The notes: a model not told the origin generated them from the letters alone. DNA of 64,000 nucleotides from Methylotenera oryzisoli (GCF_004661485.1 NZ_PQVH01000002.1:1-64000); one strand, 5' to 3'; positions 50,625 to 60,407 are shown, numbered from the stretch's first letter. Translations and numbers: made by a program.

Positions 50625-51794
50625 TTATATAGGGTCTAGTTCTGACTCATCAGGCTCATCTTCATGCAGCGATAGGTTATCAAAGCTGGAAGAGCTTTTT
50701 ACGTTGCCTGCGTTTTTACCATGCAATTTAAAGCGTAAGCGCAACTCATTGATTGAGTCTGCATTACGCAGGGCATCATCTTCAGTTATGCGGCCTTCTT
50801 CACATAAATTAAAGAGGGCTTGATCAAATGTTTGCATGCCAAGCTCTGTAGATTTAGCCATGACTTCTTTAATCATGTTGGTTTCACCTTTTAAAATCAG
50901 ATCAGAGATCAGTGGTGAGTTGAGCAGGATTTCAATGGCAGCACAACGACCACCACCTTTCTTGGAAACCAGACGTTGCGAGACAAACGCTTTCAGATTG
51001 AGTGATAAATCCATGTGCAATTGCGCGTGACGCTCTTCTGGGAAGAAGTTAATGATGCGGTCAATTGCTTGGTTGGCGCTGTTGGCATGTAAGGTTGCCA
51101 TGCAAAGATGGCCGGTTTCTGCAAACGCCAGCGCAAATTCCATGGTTTCTCTATCGCGGATTTCGCCAATTAAAATTACGTCAGGGGCTTGACGCAGTGT
51201 GTTTTTAAGAGCGTTAAACCATCCGTTGGTGTCTCTGCCCACCTCTCGGTGCGTCACTAAACAGTTTTTACTTTGATGCACATACTCGACAGGGTCTTCC
51301 ACTGTAATGATGTGTCCGTATGTATTTTCATTACGGTAATCAATCAGTGCCGCTAGGGTGGTTGATTTGCCTGAACCCGTGCCGCCTACCAAAATGACCA
51401 GACCGCGTTTGGTGAGCATCACATCTTGCAGTGTCTCAGGTAAGCCTAAGTCATCAAATTTAGGAATTTCTGTCGTAATGGTGCGTAGGACCATCCCCAC
51501 TTTTTCTTGCTGTATAAATACATTCACACGGAAGCGGCCTATGTTTTTAGGCCAGATAGCAAAATTACACTCTTTTTCTGTTGCAAATTCATTACGCTGT
51601 TTTTCATTCATCAGCGCTTCAGCAAAGGCTTTGGTATGCTCACCGGTCAGCTTCTGCTGGGTGACAGGTGTCATTTTCCCATCAATTTTCATGGCGGGAG
51701 GGAAATCTGCCGAAATGAATAAATCCGAGGCCTTTTTATCAAGCATGCCTCGTAAAAGATTATGCATGTAATTAAGTGCTTGTTCGTTTGTCAT
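50625..51794 (-). CDS. pilU: PilT/PilU-type twitching ATPase
   Basis: 389 aa. Walker A GGTGSGKSTTLAALIDYR, Asp box and Walker B (PDVILIGEIRDRETME), His box (GHLCMATLHANSANQAIDRI). The DKKASDLFISADFPPAMKI start and acidic extended C-terminus favour PilU over PilT. It powers type IV pilus retraction together with PilT, which is not in this window. Confidence 0.92.
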   Translation of the reverse strand: MTNEQALNYMHNLLRGMLDKKASDLFISADFPPAMKIDGKMTPVTQQKLTGEHTKAFAEALMNEKQRNEFATEKECNFAIWPKNIGRFRVNVFIQQEKVGMVLRTITTEIPKFDDLGLPETLQDVMLTKRGLVILVGGTGSGKSTTLAALIDYRNENTYGHIITVEDPVEYVHQSKNCLVTHREVGRDTNGWFNALKNTLRQAPDVILIGEIRDRETMEFALAFAETGHLCMATLHANSANQAIDRIINFFPEERHAQLHMDLSLNLKAFVSQRLVSKKGGGRCAAIEILLNSPLISDLILKGETNMIKEVMAKSTELGMQTFDQALFNLCEEGRITEDDALRNADSINELRLRFKLHGKNAGNVKSSSSFDNLSLHEDEPDESELDPI

Positions 51795-51965
51795 TCAAGA
51801 AACCTTATCTATTGGGGTTACAATATGGCACGAGTTAATCCATAATTAACACGTCGTCACTTTCAAGCTTATTGCCGACAATTATCGTACTTAAGTTTAA
51901 TTGTAAGCGAACATTCCCATCGTCAGCTATTGTTTCATAGGATTATTGATAAGAGTCATCACCGC

Positions 51966-52640
51966 ATGAATGAAATACGTGAAAAAGAAGCTATCGATGC
52001 TTATTTAAAGTTGTTGCAGGTTAAAGGCGCAAACAGTGACGTGCTGCATAGACGTTCGTTGTTTTTAGACCTTTTAGCTCAGAAGCTGGTGGGGCAAGTG
52101 TCGAACGGTGAAGTCTATCGCGATATTATAGAGACGGTGATGGACTCGGTTCCGGTAGATGCATGGCATGACAGCCTTACCGCTGCACGTGAGTTTTATC
52201 CATTTTGGATGAAGGATTTTAAAGCGATTGCCGCTTTAAACATTAACCCTGGCTTTGATGTTAAACCTATCGATTGGCGGCCAGTGCAAGCAACGCTCAA
52301 GTTGCTATCCGATAGTTTGGAGACAGAAAAGTTTGAGGCTGCTGAAAACTGGCCTTTAAAAGCTTACACTCAAGCCCTGCGTTTTGAAGGCGCTGAGCAG
52401 GCTTTGGTTGATACACGTGTTAAGTTAGCAAAAATCATATTAATTCGTCTGCGCACAGCGCCAGAAAAAGATAGTAAGGCGTATCGCGCCGCGGTAGACC
52501 TTACTTTGCCCTTATTTAGCATCAAGCATAGTCGCCGTTTATTTTTAGTCGTAGTGCGTGAGTTTTATCATTTTTGGTCCGGCAACCCAGATGCTGCCAG
52601 CATGGTACTTAAAGAGGGCGCTGGTAACGTATTAATCTAG
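51966..52640 (+). CDS. Conserved hypothetical soluble protein
   Basis: 224 aa from the ATG at 51966; a TTG at 51930 would add 12 residues. Mostly helical, no signal or TM. YPFWMKDFKAIAALN and REFYHFWSGN recur as similar aromatic segments, which may be an internal repeat. No family recognised. Divergent from pilU and upstream of amt. Confidence 0.7.
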   Translation: MNEIREKEAIDAYLKLLQVKGANSDVLHRRSLFLDLLAQKLVGQVSNGEVYRDIIETVMDSVPVDAWHDSLTAAREFYPFWMKDFKAIAALNINPGFDVKPIDWRPVQATLKLLSDSLETEKFEAAENWPLKAYTQALRFEGAEQALVDTRVKLAKIILIRLRTAPEKDSKAYRAAVDLTLPLFSIKHSRRLFLVVVREFYHFWSGNPDAASMVLKEGAGNVLI

Positions 52641-52666
52641 TTCTAAAAAATACCCCAAGCACTGTT

Positions 52667-52683
52667 TGCACATATTTAGTGCA
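52667..52683 (+). promoter_or_regulatory. NtrC-type site 1 upstream of amt
   Basis: TGCAC-N7-GTGCA, a perfect dyad matching the NtrC consensus, about 100 bp upstream of the sigma-54 -24 element. Confidence 0.82.
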
Positions 52684-52696
52684 ATGCACCGCCAAT

Positions 52697-52713
52697 AGCA
52701 CAACTTTAGTGCA
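52697..52713 (+). promoter_or_regulatory. NtrC-type site 2 upstream of amt
   Basis: AGCAC-N7-GTGCA, one mismatch to the dyad and 30 bp (about three helical turns) from site 1, the usual arrangement for NtrC enhancers. Confidence 0.78.
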
Positions 52714-52765
52714 ATATTTTCATGCCATATGATGCAAGGTCTATACAAAACAATAAGTTATGTTT

Positions 52766-52781
52766 TGGCGTGATATTTGCT
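52766..52781 (+). promoter_or_regulatory. Sigma-54 promoter of amt
   Basis: TGGCGTGATATTTGCT: the invariant GG (52767-52768) and GC (52779-52780) are separated by exactly 10 nt. Transcription would start near 52792, ~27 nt before the amt ATG. Confidence 0.85.
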
Positions 52782-52818
52782 TATTTTGCGGGGCTTAAAA
52801 TGTTTATAGGTGATTGAA

Positions 52819-54009
52819 ATGGAAGCGTTAGTCTCAGCAAATGATGTTTTATTTGTATTGCTTGGCGCCATTATGGTGCTTGCAATGCACGCAGGCTTTG
52901 CCTTTTTAGAGGTAGGGACAGTCAGGCATAAGAATCAGGTCAATGCACTGGTTAAAATTATGGTGGATTTCTCCGTATCTACCATTGCATACTTTTTTAT
53001 TGGTTACAGCATTGCCTATGGCGTAGATTTTTTTAGTGGCGCTGAAGTCCTGGCGGCTAAAAATGGTTTCGGTTTAGTTAAGTTTTTCTTTTTGCTGACA
53101 TTCGCAGCTGCGATTCCAGCGATTATTTCCGGCGGCATTGCAGAACGCGCGAAATTTAATCCACAAATGTTCGCTACGTTCACCTTGGTGGGTTTTGTAT
53201 ATCCGTTTTTTGAGGGTATCGCATGGAATAATCACTACGGATTGCAAACGTGGTTAAAGGAGGCGACCGGTGCGTCATTTCATGATTTTGCAGGCTCTGT
53301 AGTCGTGCATGCGATGGGTGGTTGGATCGCATTGGCGGCTGTTGTTTTACTAGGTGCACGTAATGGCCGTTACAGTAAGGATGGTCGTTTGCACGCATAT
53401 CCACCGTCAAACATTCCGTTTCTGGCATTGGGTGCATGGATACTGACGGTTGGCTGGTTTGGGTTTAACGTCATGTCAGCACAGTCCATTCAGGGTATTA
53501 GCGGACTAGTTGCAGTGAACTCATTGATGGCGATGGTTGGTGGTACTTTAGCTGCATTGGTTATGGGGAAGAATGACCCGGGCTTTGTGCATAATGGCCC
53601 TTTGGCTGGCTTGGTTGCGGTATGCGCTGGCTCTGATGTGATGCATCCGTTAGGTGCACTGGCAACTGGTGCGATTGCAGGCGTACTATTTGTGCTGACA
53701 TTTACCTTGACACAACAGCGCTGGAAAATCGACGATGTGCTCGGGGTGTGGCCATTACACGGTCTATGTGGTGCTTGGGGTGGTATTGCTGCAGGTATCT
53801 TTGGGCTTAAAACCTTGGGTGGTATGGGTGGTGTGAGTTTTGCATCGCAAGTACTTGGCACAGCAGTGGGGGTAACCGTTGCGTTGGTGGGTGGTTTTGT
53901 CGTGTATGGTGCACTGAAGCAATTGGTTGGCATTAGGTTAACTGCAGAAGAGGAATATGACGGCGCAGATTTGACCATTCATAAAATCCCATCAACAACC
54001 AATGATTAA
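52819..54009 (+). CDS. amt: Ammonium transporter
   Basis: 396 aa from the ATG at 52819 with AGGTGA upstream. Eleven TM helices expected. AGFAFLEVGTVRHKN, DFAGSVVVHAMGGWIALAA (pore His), GWFGFNVMSA and HGLCGAWGGIAAGIFG (second pore His) are Amt signatures. No glnK follows it, but its promoter carries NtrC sites and a sigma-54 element, so nitrogen limitation should induce it. Confidence 0.96.
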   Translation: MEALVSANDVLFVLLGAIMVLAMHAGFAFLEVGTVRHKNQVNALVKIMVDFSVSTIAYFFIGYSIAYGVDFFSGAEVLAAKNGFGLVKFFFLLTFAAAIPAIISGGIAERAKFNPQMFATFTLVGFVYPFFEGIAWNNHYGLQTWLKEATGASFHDFAGSVVVHAMGGWIALAAVVLLGARNGRYSKDGRLHAYPPSNIPFLALGAWILTVGWFGFNVMSAQSIQGISGLVAVNSLMAMVGGTLAALVMGKNDPGFVHNGPLAGLVAVCAGSDVMHPLGALATGAIAGVLFVLTFTLTQQRWKIDDVLGVWPLHGLCGAWGGIAAGIFGLKTLGGMGGVSFASQVLGTAVGVTVALVGGFVVYGALKQLVGIRLTAEEEYDGADLTIHKIPSTTND

Positions 54010-54087
54010 TCTGTAGTTAGTGCGTTGTTGATGAGAATTAATTAAGTCTGTCTGGCGGTAATAAAGTCTGTCGAAAATTGAAACTAG

Positions 54088-54115
54088 AAAGGCTCTTAAC
54101 TAAGAGCCTTTTTTG
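54088..54115 (+). terminator. Terminator of amt
   Basis: AAAGGCTCTTA / TAAGAGCCTTT hairpin followed by TTT. Confidence 0.87.
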
Positions 54116-54309
54116 ATACTACTAAGAAAATTTTGTCGCAATCCCATTAATGAATATTAGATATTTTGGGAAGTCCAGAATGACTTATATAGTTAAGTGG
54201 TACATTTAATAAACATTAAGACCGTATTGCCTGCGCATGTGCCAATGTTTCAGGCGCCGCCTATCTTTATGACTAAATCAATAGAGAAAACTTAACACAA
54301 GGACACCGC
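54116..54309. other. Intergenic region upstream of the 84-aa gene
   Basis: No ORF. AT-rich; presumably holds the promoter of the following gene. ACAAGGA lies just before the ATG. Confidence 0.5.
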
Positions 54310-54564
54310 ATGAAAAAACTATTAGTAACAATCCAATTAGAGCTAGACATCCCTGACACATGGGGCTTGGTAGAGCATCCCGACCAAGTACAAGCAATTA
54401 AGATGGATAATGGGCAGTATATGCACATGAGCTTCTTGCCTATGATGACATCAGACTTTAAAGCAGGTGCAGAGTGGTCGAGCGAATGTCCCGATGAGTT
54501 TACCGAGGAGGTCTTGGATATGGTTGCTGATGAAGAGGTTTTAATGAAGCTTGAAACTGATTAA
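54310..54564 (+). CDS. Small acidic hypothetical protein
   Basis: 84 aa, soluble and acidic (pattern LLVTIQLELDIPDTWGLVEHPD, then EEVLDMVADEEVLMKLETD). Family not recognised. A good ribosome binding site (AAGGA, 6 nt before the ATG) and flanking terminators indicate a real single-gene unit. Confidence 0.7.
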   Translation: MKKLLVTIQLELDIPDTWGLVEHPDQVQAIKMDNGQYMHMSFLPMMTSDFKAGAEWSSECPDEFTEEVLDMVADEEVLMKLETD

Positions 54565-54577
54565 TTAAATGCTGCGC

Positions 54578-54605
54578 TGAGATACCTAAGTTTTTAGGTA
54601 TCTCA
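54578..54605 (+). terminator. Hairpin after the 84-aa gene
   Basis: 12-bp perfect stem TGAGATACCTAA / TTAGGTATCTCA with a GTTT loop. Only short T runs follow. Confidence 0.7.
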
Positions 54606-54677
54606 ATATATTTAATTACTCACACATATCAATAACGCAGAGCAGCCAACTAAGCATATCAGCGATTGGTATTGCTA

Positions 54678-54713
54678 TTTTAGCCCCCATGGCTTAGTGC
54701 CATAGGGGCTAAA
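54678..54713. other. Second hairpin between the 84-aa gene and DoxX
   Basis: TTTAGCCCC and GGGGCTAAA arms enclosing an inner ATGGC/GCCAT stem with one mismatch. It may end either flanking gene. Confidence 0.55.
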
Positions 54714-54791
54714 TATATAAGTTTGATGTAAGTAAAAACGTAGTCACTCTTACAGAAACGAGTAACCCGCTTTCATCATCAATTTATTCTG

Positions 54792-55217
54792 TTAATTCCA
54801 GCGATTGCCATTACCTTGAATGCTGAAACGGCCAGCACCAAGAAAAAACACTGCTAAAGCCGTGGCAAGGAACATGCCTTGTAACTCCAGCGCCCAGCCA
54901 CCAGTTTGGTTAAGATGCAGAAGATCACCGGTATGCACCAACAGAATCGCCACTACCATATTGATGGCGATTATAAGGCAGCCGATACGCGCCCATAGGC
55001 CGAACAGTACCAGCAAGGGAGCCAGCACTTCACCCACATAAACCAGATTACCTACCGCTGCGGGCAGGCCGGCCTGCGCTACCAAACCGGTCACAAAGTC
55101 GGCGCCATTCATTAGCTTGCTAATGCCGTGTAACAGAATCAGGATTGCCAGCGTTGCACGTAGTATGAGTTTACCTGTATCAGCACAATTACTATTCGTT
55201 GTCGTAGTCACCATCAC
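54792..55217 (-). CDS. DoxX-family membrane protein
   Basis: 141 aa, four TM helices. LILRATLAILILLHGISKLMNGADFV, VYVGEVLAPLLVLFGLWARIG and GGWALELQGMFLATALAVFFLGAGRFSI are typical DoxX segments. Function in this group unclear, sometimes redox stress. Confidence 0.87.
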   Translation of the reverse strand: MMVTTTTNSNCADTGKLILRATLAILILLHGISKLMNGADFVTGLVAQAGLPAAVGNLVYVGEVLAPLLVLFGLWARIGCLIIAINMVVAILLVHTGDLLHLNQTGGWALELQGMFLATALAVFFLGAGRFSIQGNGNRWN

Positions 55218-55437
55218 ATTTTCCTTTTTAATTAGTAGAAACGGTACTTCTTATTCATATTGAAACTAAGGCAATACGAAAACTATCACGTCGCGCTGTT
55301 GTTGAACAGATGTAAGCACATCTGTTCTTAAATTGATATGTTTTGCTGTGCATCTAGCTCGCGTAGGGCTGAGCTAGATAGCTCACTCAGAGCAGCCCCA
55401 AGCAGACGTTAGAAGTTGTGCTTTACTTTAGGTCTAG

Positions 55438-56766
55438 TTACTTAGATAAAGTGCGATAGACTTTTTTGTAAAGTGAGTTGAGAGTCTCTAATTCACTTTT
55501 ATTGTATGACTTTTCTCCATAACGATAATCTTCGTAGTTTCTTGCTATCATCGTCAACTCCGCTTTAATTTCAGTATTGAAATTACTAGCCTCCTCAAAA
55601 TACTCTTTAACCGTCATACGGCGATGTCGTGGTATGTCCTGCAATTCAAATAAACGTTCGGTTGCATAGTAGTAGTTTGATATTGCATATGCTTGCTTGC
55701 AATGAATCTTAAAAATGCCTAAGTATAGATAATCAAATCTAGATCTAAACCAAGTGGTTACTTTTAACTCCCGCGTAAAAAAAATGAAAGCAATCGCCAA
55801 ACATAACAGAAGGCAAAGAATCATTACTTGAATTATCTGTCGTAGATTTTCTTCAATCCACTTTTTAAAAGCACCCCATAAGCTGTCGAAACGCTTTTTC
55901 GTTTGCGTAAAGCCTTTGCTTAAATTACCTGAAATGTCCGCGAGCGAGTTGATTGCATCTGCCTGCCATTTAGGCATTCCTTCACGCTTAGCTGCCAAAC
56001 GCATCTCATCTGGACTCGGCCAATTTGACAGTAAGTTTTTCATGCTAGGTTCTTGAATGGGCAAGTATGACTGGTTGCCTGCTCCTGCCTCCAATGTATG
56101 GAGGCCAGCACCAATGGCTGTAGGATTGCCAAATTTATGATTGAGTTGGTCAATCGTTTTTTGAGGTGTGATTAAATAAAGTAAAAAACCCAACAGTAGA
56201 ATCGATAAAGTAGCTGTGATTATTGCTATTGTTTGCCCCACTAGTATTGGAGCTGACAAGCTCCGTGTGCGTAACTCGTCTGATTTGCTATTGATTTGTT
56301 CTGCAACGATAGTAGCAACCACAAAAATGACATAGGGAATCAAATAAAACAACATCGTCCAATCTGCACGATAGTGAGACGATGCAAAAATTACCATCAC
56401 CAAAGATACTAAAATACTAAGATACAGTTGCTTACGCGTTGTCGTGGTGCAGTTATAAGCAACCTGCAATATAGCTAAGATGTAAACAGCGGCGCGAAAG
56501 ATGCCCCATGTGGGAATAAAGATAAAGATACTGATAACCGCACCAAAAATGACAAGTCGGCGCATTCTTGTCTTGCCGTATTCAGTTAAGACGCCATTCT
56601 GCTTTATCGCAACTGTTATTGAATATCCATATAATAAAATCCAAAAAGACATTTCGAAAGCAAAATACCCATACCGAATATCAAGAAATGCATTACAAGT
56701 CACCGCTAAAAGCTGACTAATAAGCAGTCCAAAGTAAATGGACTTATGTTTTAGTTCAATACTCAT
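55438..56766 (-). CDS. Membrane protein with C-terminal DUF4129-like domain
   Basis: 442 aa. Five to six TM helices in the N-terminal half, a long soluble loop, one more TM (IIQVMILCLLLCLAIAFIFF) and a C-terminal DUF4129-like helical domain (YYYATERLFELQDIPRHRRMTVKEYFEE...). The start overlaps the stop of the DUF58 gene by 4 nt (ATGA), so translation is coupled. Similar proteins accompany MoxR and DUF58, often with a transglutaminase, which is missing here. Confidence 0.8.
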   Translation of the reverse strand: MSIELKHKSIYFGLLISQLLAVTCNAFLDIRYGYFAFEMSFWILLYGYSITVAIKQNGVLTEYGKTRMRRLVIFGAVISIFIFIPTWGIFRAAVYILAILQVAYNCTTTTRKQLYLSILVSLVMVIFASSHYRADWTMLFYLIPYVIFVVATIVAEQINSKSDELRTRSLSAPILVGQTIAIITATLSILLLGFLLYLITPQKTIDQLNHKFGNPTAIGAGLHTLEAGAGNQSYLPIQEPSMKNLLSNWPSPDEMRLAAKREGMPKWQADAINSLADISGNLSKGFTQTKKRFDSLWGAFKKWIEENLRQIIQVMILCLLLCLAIAFIFFTRELKVTTWFRSRFDYLYLGIFKIHCKQAYAISNYYYATERLFELQDIPRHRRMTVKEYFEEASNFNTEIKAELTMIARNYEDYRYGEKSYNKSELETLNSLYKKVYRTLSK

Positions 56767-58025
56767 GAGTTAAAAGCACTGGTGAGGTTGTCATCTTTTC
56801 TAATCGAAAAGTAGCCAATGTCCAAATCAAAGATACCTGTCCATAGCGAATGGGACTCAGAGTGTGTTCCCATGAAACTAGCTCTATCTAAATGAATGGC
56901 AATAATATTTGCCCCTCTGGCTTTCAATAAGGCAAGCGACTGGAGCGTCTCTGAAACCCGAGCGCTTGGTTCTGAGAGAAATACGATAGTGGTCTGCCCC
57001 TCAGTCATTGACATCGCTACTTCTTGTATCACAGTCGAATAAGTGACATCACTATTGGCATCAATAATAGCGAGATAGTCCATAATTTCTCGAAAATGCA
57101 TTTCGCCCGAGCCCAAGCCTATCGAATCTTTTCCCTGATACGGTGAAACATTGATAGACATGCCGTTGTTAGTTGCATATCTAGCGATTGACGCAGCAAT
57201 GCGGACCGCATATTCAAAACTAGCATGCTTACCTGTGCCAACATTCGAGACTTTAGATTGATCCAAAATGATATGAAGCTTGGCAGAAGCTAGGGGCTCA
57301 AATTCTTTGAGCATAAGCTCATTAGTTCTCGCTGTAGTTGGCCAATGGATATGACGTGGGTTATCGCCCTGACGATATTCACGTAGACCTGAGAACTCGG
57401 CAGAACCTGCCCCCTTCGGTAACAAAAAGGCACCACGGTGAATCTCACTGGGGGTGCCTAAAAGTGGTAGACGTATAATAGGAAAGAGGTCGGGATATAT
57501 CGTAAGGGTTTGGGTTCCTCCATTTTTGTTTTGATGGGCCTCTAGTAAGCCAAAAGGAAAGCTCGTAGAGATGCCGACAGGCCCTAATTGATAGAGACCT
57601 CTCTTTTCACAACCCACTGAGACCTTAAAATTATGCGTTGCTCCGCTACCAATATATGCCACCACACCAAGTATTTGAGTGTTTGATTTAATGCCTTCTA
57701 AACTGTGAATAAAAGGTAGCTTATCTATAGCTTGAATCATGAATCGCGGGATGATTCCATGATTGCTGATTTTAATATCAAAAAAGATATGTTCGTTCTC
57801 TTTGGCTCTATCCGGCCCGGTGCGAGACACTGATACATTTCGAATAAGCAAGCGTGGGAAAAGATAACTAGCAATCAGTGAGGATAGCAACAGGGATGCG
57901 ATGAGCCATGGAAACGCTTGCTCTCGGTTTAAAGCAATATAGTAAGCGACCAGTGTTAGTACCGTAATGATTAGAATCTTTTGGTGACGTAAAACTGGAT
58001 GCTCTTTAATATAACTCAGAATCAT
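56763..58025 (-). CDS. DUF58 family protein
   Basis: 420 aa. Two TM helices near the N-terminus, then a beta-rich part and the DUF58 core (GAGSAEFSGLREYRQGDNPRHIHWPTTARTNELMLKEFE), leading into a vWA-like C-terminus. It works with MoxR ATPases in an unknown, possibly chaperone, role. Confidence 0.9.
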   Translation of the reverse strand: MILSYIKEHPVLRHQKILIITVLTLVAYYIALNREQAFPWLIASLLLSSLIASYLFPRLLIRNVSVSRTGPDRAKENEHIFFDIKISNHGIIPRFMIQAIDKLPFIHSLEGIKSNTQILGVVAYIGSGATHNFKVSVGCEKRGLYQLGPVGISTSFPFGLLEAHQNKNGGTQTLTIYPDLFPIIRLPLLGTPSEIHRGAFLLPKGAGSAEFSGLREYRQGDNPRHIHWPTTARTNELMLKEFEPLASAKLHIILDQSKVSNVGTGKHASFEYAVRIAASIARYATNNGMSINVSPYQGKDSIGLGSGEMHFREIMDYLAIIDANSDVTYSTVIQEVAMSMTEGQTTIVFLSEPSARVSETLQSLALLKARGANIIAIHLDRASFMGTHSESHSLWTGIFDLDIGYFSIRKDDNLTSAFNS

Positions 58026-58039
58026 TTTTTGATCCTAAA

Positions 58040-58963
58040 TTAAATTGGCGGAGTAACCTGATTAAGCACTTCCTTGAGAATAATCTTGCTTGTTTTCCCT
58101 AATGATGCAGCTTGTGGGCGGATAATCAACCTATGCTCCAGGACTGCATGAGCCATTGATTTCACCATGTCAGGCGTAACGTAATCTCGCCCACGTAAAT
58201 ACGCATAAGCTCTAGCACCTTTAGCTAATGCAAGCGTTCCACGAGGGCTTGCGCCCAACCTTAAGTCAGGATGGCTTCGAGTTGCGGAAGTTATTTCAGC
58301 GATATATCTAGCAACGTCTGCATTTAAATGAATCTTTCTTACTTCCTCACGGGCTTCAACTATCGATGCCTCAGTGGCAACCGCTTTAAGATCATCTATG
58401 GGATGTTTAGATGTTTGTGCATTCATGATGCTTACCTCGCCATCTAGTGATGGATAACCTACACTTAGGCGCACAAAGAATCTATCAAGCTGCGCTTCTG
58501 GCAGCACATGCGTTCCCGCCATATCAATCGGATTTTGAGTGGCAAGCACCATGAACAACGGTGGTAGAACGTGTGTTTCGCCATCTACACTGACGCGAAA
58601 CTCCTCCATACATTCTAGAAGTGCCGATTGAGCTCTAGGGGTTGCACGGTTTACTTCGTCAGCAAGCAGGAAGTTTGTGAATACTGGGCCAGGACGAAAG
58701 ACAAACTCGCTGGTCTTTTGGTTATATATTGGTACTCCAGTAATGTCGGAAGGAAGCAGGTCTGGAGTGCACTGCAATCGCTTCATGTCGACATCGATTG
58801 ATTTGGCCAGTGCACGTGCCATCATGGTCTTACCTGTTCCTGGCACATCTTCTATAAGAACATGACCTTGGGAGATCAATGAAATAACGGCTAACTCAAC
58901 AACCTCCCGCTTACCAATAATAACTTTTTCAATATTATTAATAACATCCTGAATGGCTTTCAT
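58040..58963 (-). CDS. MoxR-family AAA+ ATPase
   Basis: 307 aa. Walker A EDVPGTGKTMMARAL, Walker B FLLADEVNRATPRAQSALLECMEE, sensor 1 VLATQNPID, sensor 2 RLGASPRGTLAL. First gene of a three-gene unit with DUF58 and DUF4129 proteins. In methylotrophs moxR-like genes are linked to methanol dehydrogenase maturation, but this copy has no such neighbours. Confidence 0.92.
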   Translation of the reverse strand: MKAIQDVINNIEKVIIGKREVVELAVISLISQGHVLIEDVPGTGKTMMARALAKSIDVDMKRLQCTPDLLPSDITGVPIYNQKTSEFVFRPGPVFTNFLLADEVNRATPRAQSALLECMEEFRVSVDGETHVLPPLFMVLATQNPIDMAGTHVLPEAQLDRFFVRLSVGYPSLDGEVSIMNAQTSKHPIDDLKAVATEASIVEAREEVRKIHLNADVARYIAEITSATRSHPDLRLGASPRGTLALAKGARAYAYLRGRDYVTPDMVKSMAHAVLEHRLIIRPQAASLGKTSKIILKEVLNQVTPPI

Positions 58964-59285
58964 TGGTTATCCTTTTTATATTTTATAAAAATAATAGCCT
59001 AATCATGATGGGAAAGTAAGTGAATATTAATTACTAAGAATAGATTGATTAAACTAAAGCTTCTTGGCACCTGTGCGACATGCCATAAGCGACTAGTTTT
59101 ACCCCATAAGCAGCTAGCACCAACCGCATAAAGCACTAGTAGAAAAGCCTGATAATTCAGGATTTTTATGGACATGGAAATTTGAAATCGTGGACTACCA
59201 AGTTATGGCGGTCATGTTTTAATTAAAGCGTAGGGTTGGTCATTAATAACTGCTAACGGCCAAAAGAAGACATTTAGTGAAATTG
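58964..59285. other. Intergenic region with three direct repeats
   Basis: No gene. Three imperfect copies of CATAAGCxACTAG begin at 59084, 59105 and 59127, spaced 21 and 22 bp. The moxR promoter should lie toward 58964-59040. Confidence 0.6.
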
Positions 59286-60388
59286 CTAAAATATGATCAT
59301 GAGGTCTATCACGGCGCTTAAATTGTCATGAATGTTATCTGAGATTATTGTGTTCGCTATTCTGAAATTTCTATCGTTTGGCCTATTATCTAATAACTTA
59401 AAATTATTTATTTTTCTTTCAGCGATTGCATTCTTTGTGTCTATTCCTATCAAATTCGATGTTTCATCACCCAAATGGAAAGTGCCACAATGGATTGCGA
59501 TAGAGGCGTCCGGCATTAAATCGATATGCGCTTGGACGGCTTCTTCTGGCTTCATGTGTTCAAAACGCATGTAATCCCTAGGCGTATATGCTCCTATGGG
59601 TAAAGCGGCAAGATTAATGTGTCCGATTTTTTGTTTGAGCATCGTAAATAGCTCTGTCTCATAGGCGGTATCTCCAGCAAAGTAGAGTTTTTTATCTTTG
59701 TATTCAATCACCCAGCCACTCCACACAGTTTTGTTTTTGCTAGCGAATGTGCGACCACTAGAATGTTGCGCTGGAACAAACTGAAAGTTTGTCTGTGCAA
59801 CTGGAGTCTCATCCCACCATTGCATTTACTTAACGTTTGCATCAGGGACATTGGCTTGAAATCATGCCTTCAATCCAAGGCCTACTAAAAACTTAGGGAT
59901 GCCATTTGCTTGTTTAGCTAACAGACGCACTGTTTCTAAATCAAGATGGTCATAGTTATCATGTGAAATTAAAACGACGTCTATATGAGGTAACTTGCCA
60001 ATATCTGTCGGCAGTGGTGCTAGGCGTCTTGGCCCAAGTGGCGCGAAGGGCGTTGCATGTTGACTAAATATCGGATCATTTAGAATTCACTGCTGATCCA
60101 TTCTAACCAGCATCGTGTCATGCCCAAGCCAAGCAAGTGCAAAGTCATGATTCGCTAAAGCTTATAAATTTAAAGCAGCTTGTGAGATTGTATTTTCGTT
60201 AGACTTTTGGCAGATAATTGTACCCAAGCCCGATGCAGCATATAAGCGATTGAAGCCATCTCATGCTTATCCTCAGGGTTTACGATTAGATTCTTAAATG
60301 GTGTCTGCACATGCGTTGTATTTGCATACGCAAACACCAAGAAGCCACCGATGAGTATGCTAAACATCAATAAAACTCTTCTTTTCAT
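59286..60388 (-). pseudogene. Decayed metallo-beta-lactamase-fold (NAPE-PLD/RomA-like) hydrolase
   Basis: Three pieces of one gene on the - strand. The N-terminal signal/TM part (60388-60170) ends by frameshift. The middle (about 60155-59830) reads ALANHDFALAWLGHDTMLVRM, then a TGA, then DPIFSQHATPFAPLGPRRLAP and SHDNYDHLD, where the metal motif should be SHNHYDHLD. Then TGA and TAA interrupt (GLGLKA-stop-FQANVPDANVK-stop). The C-terminal part (59825-59286) holds WSGWVIEYKDKKLYFAGDTAYE. Two or more stops and a frameshift show it is not functional. Confidence 0.88.
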
Positions 60389-60407
60389 GATATGAGTGAT
60401 GACACCA

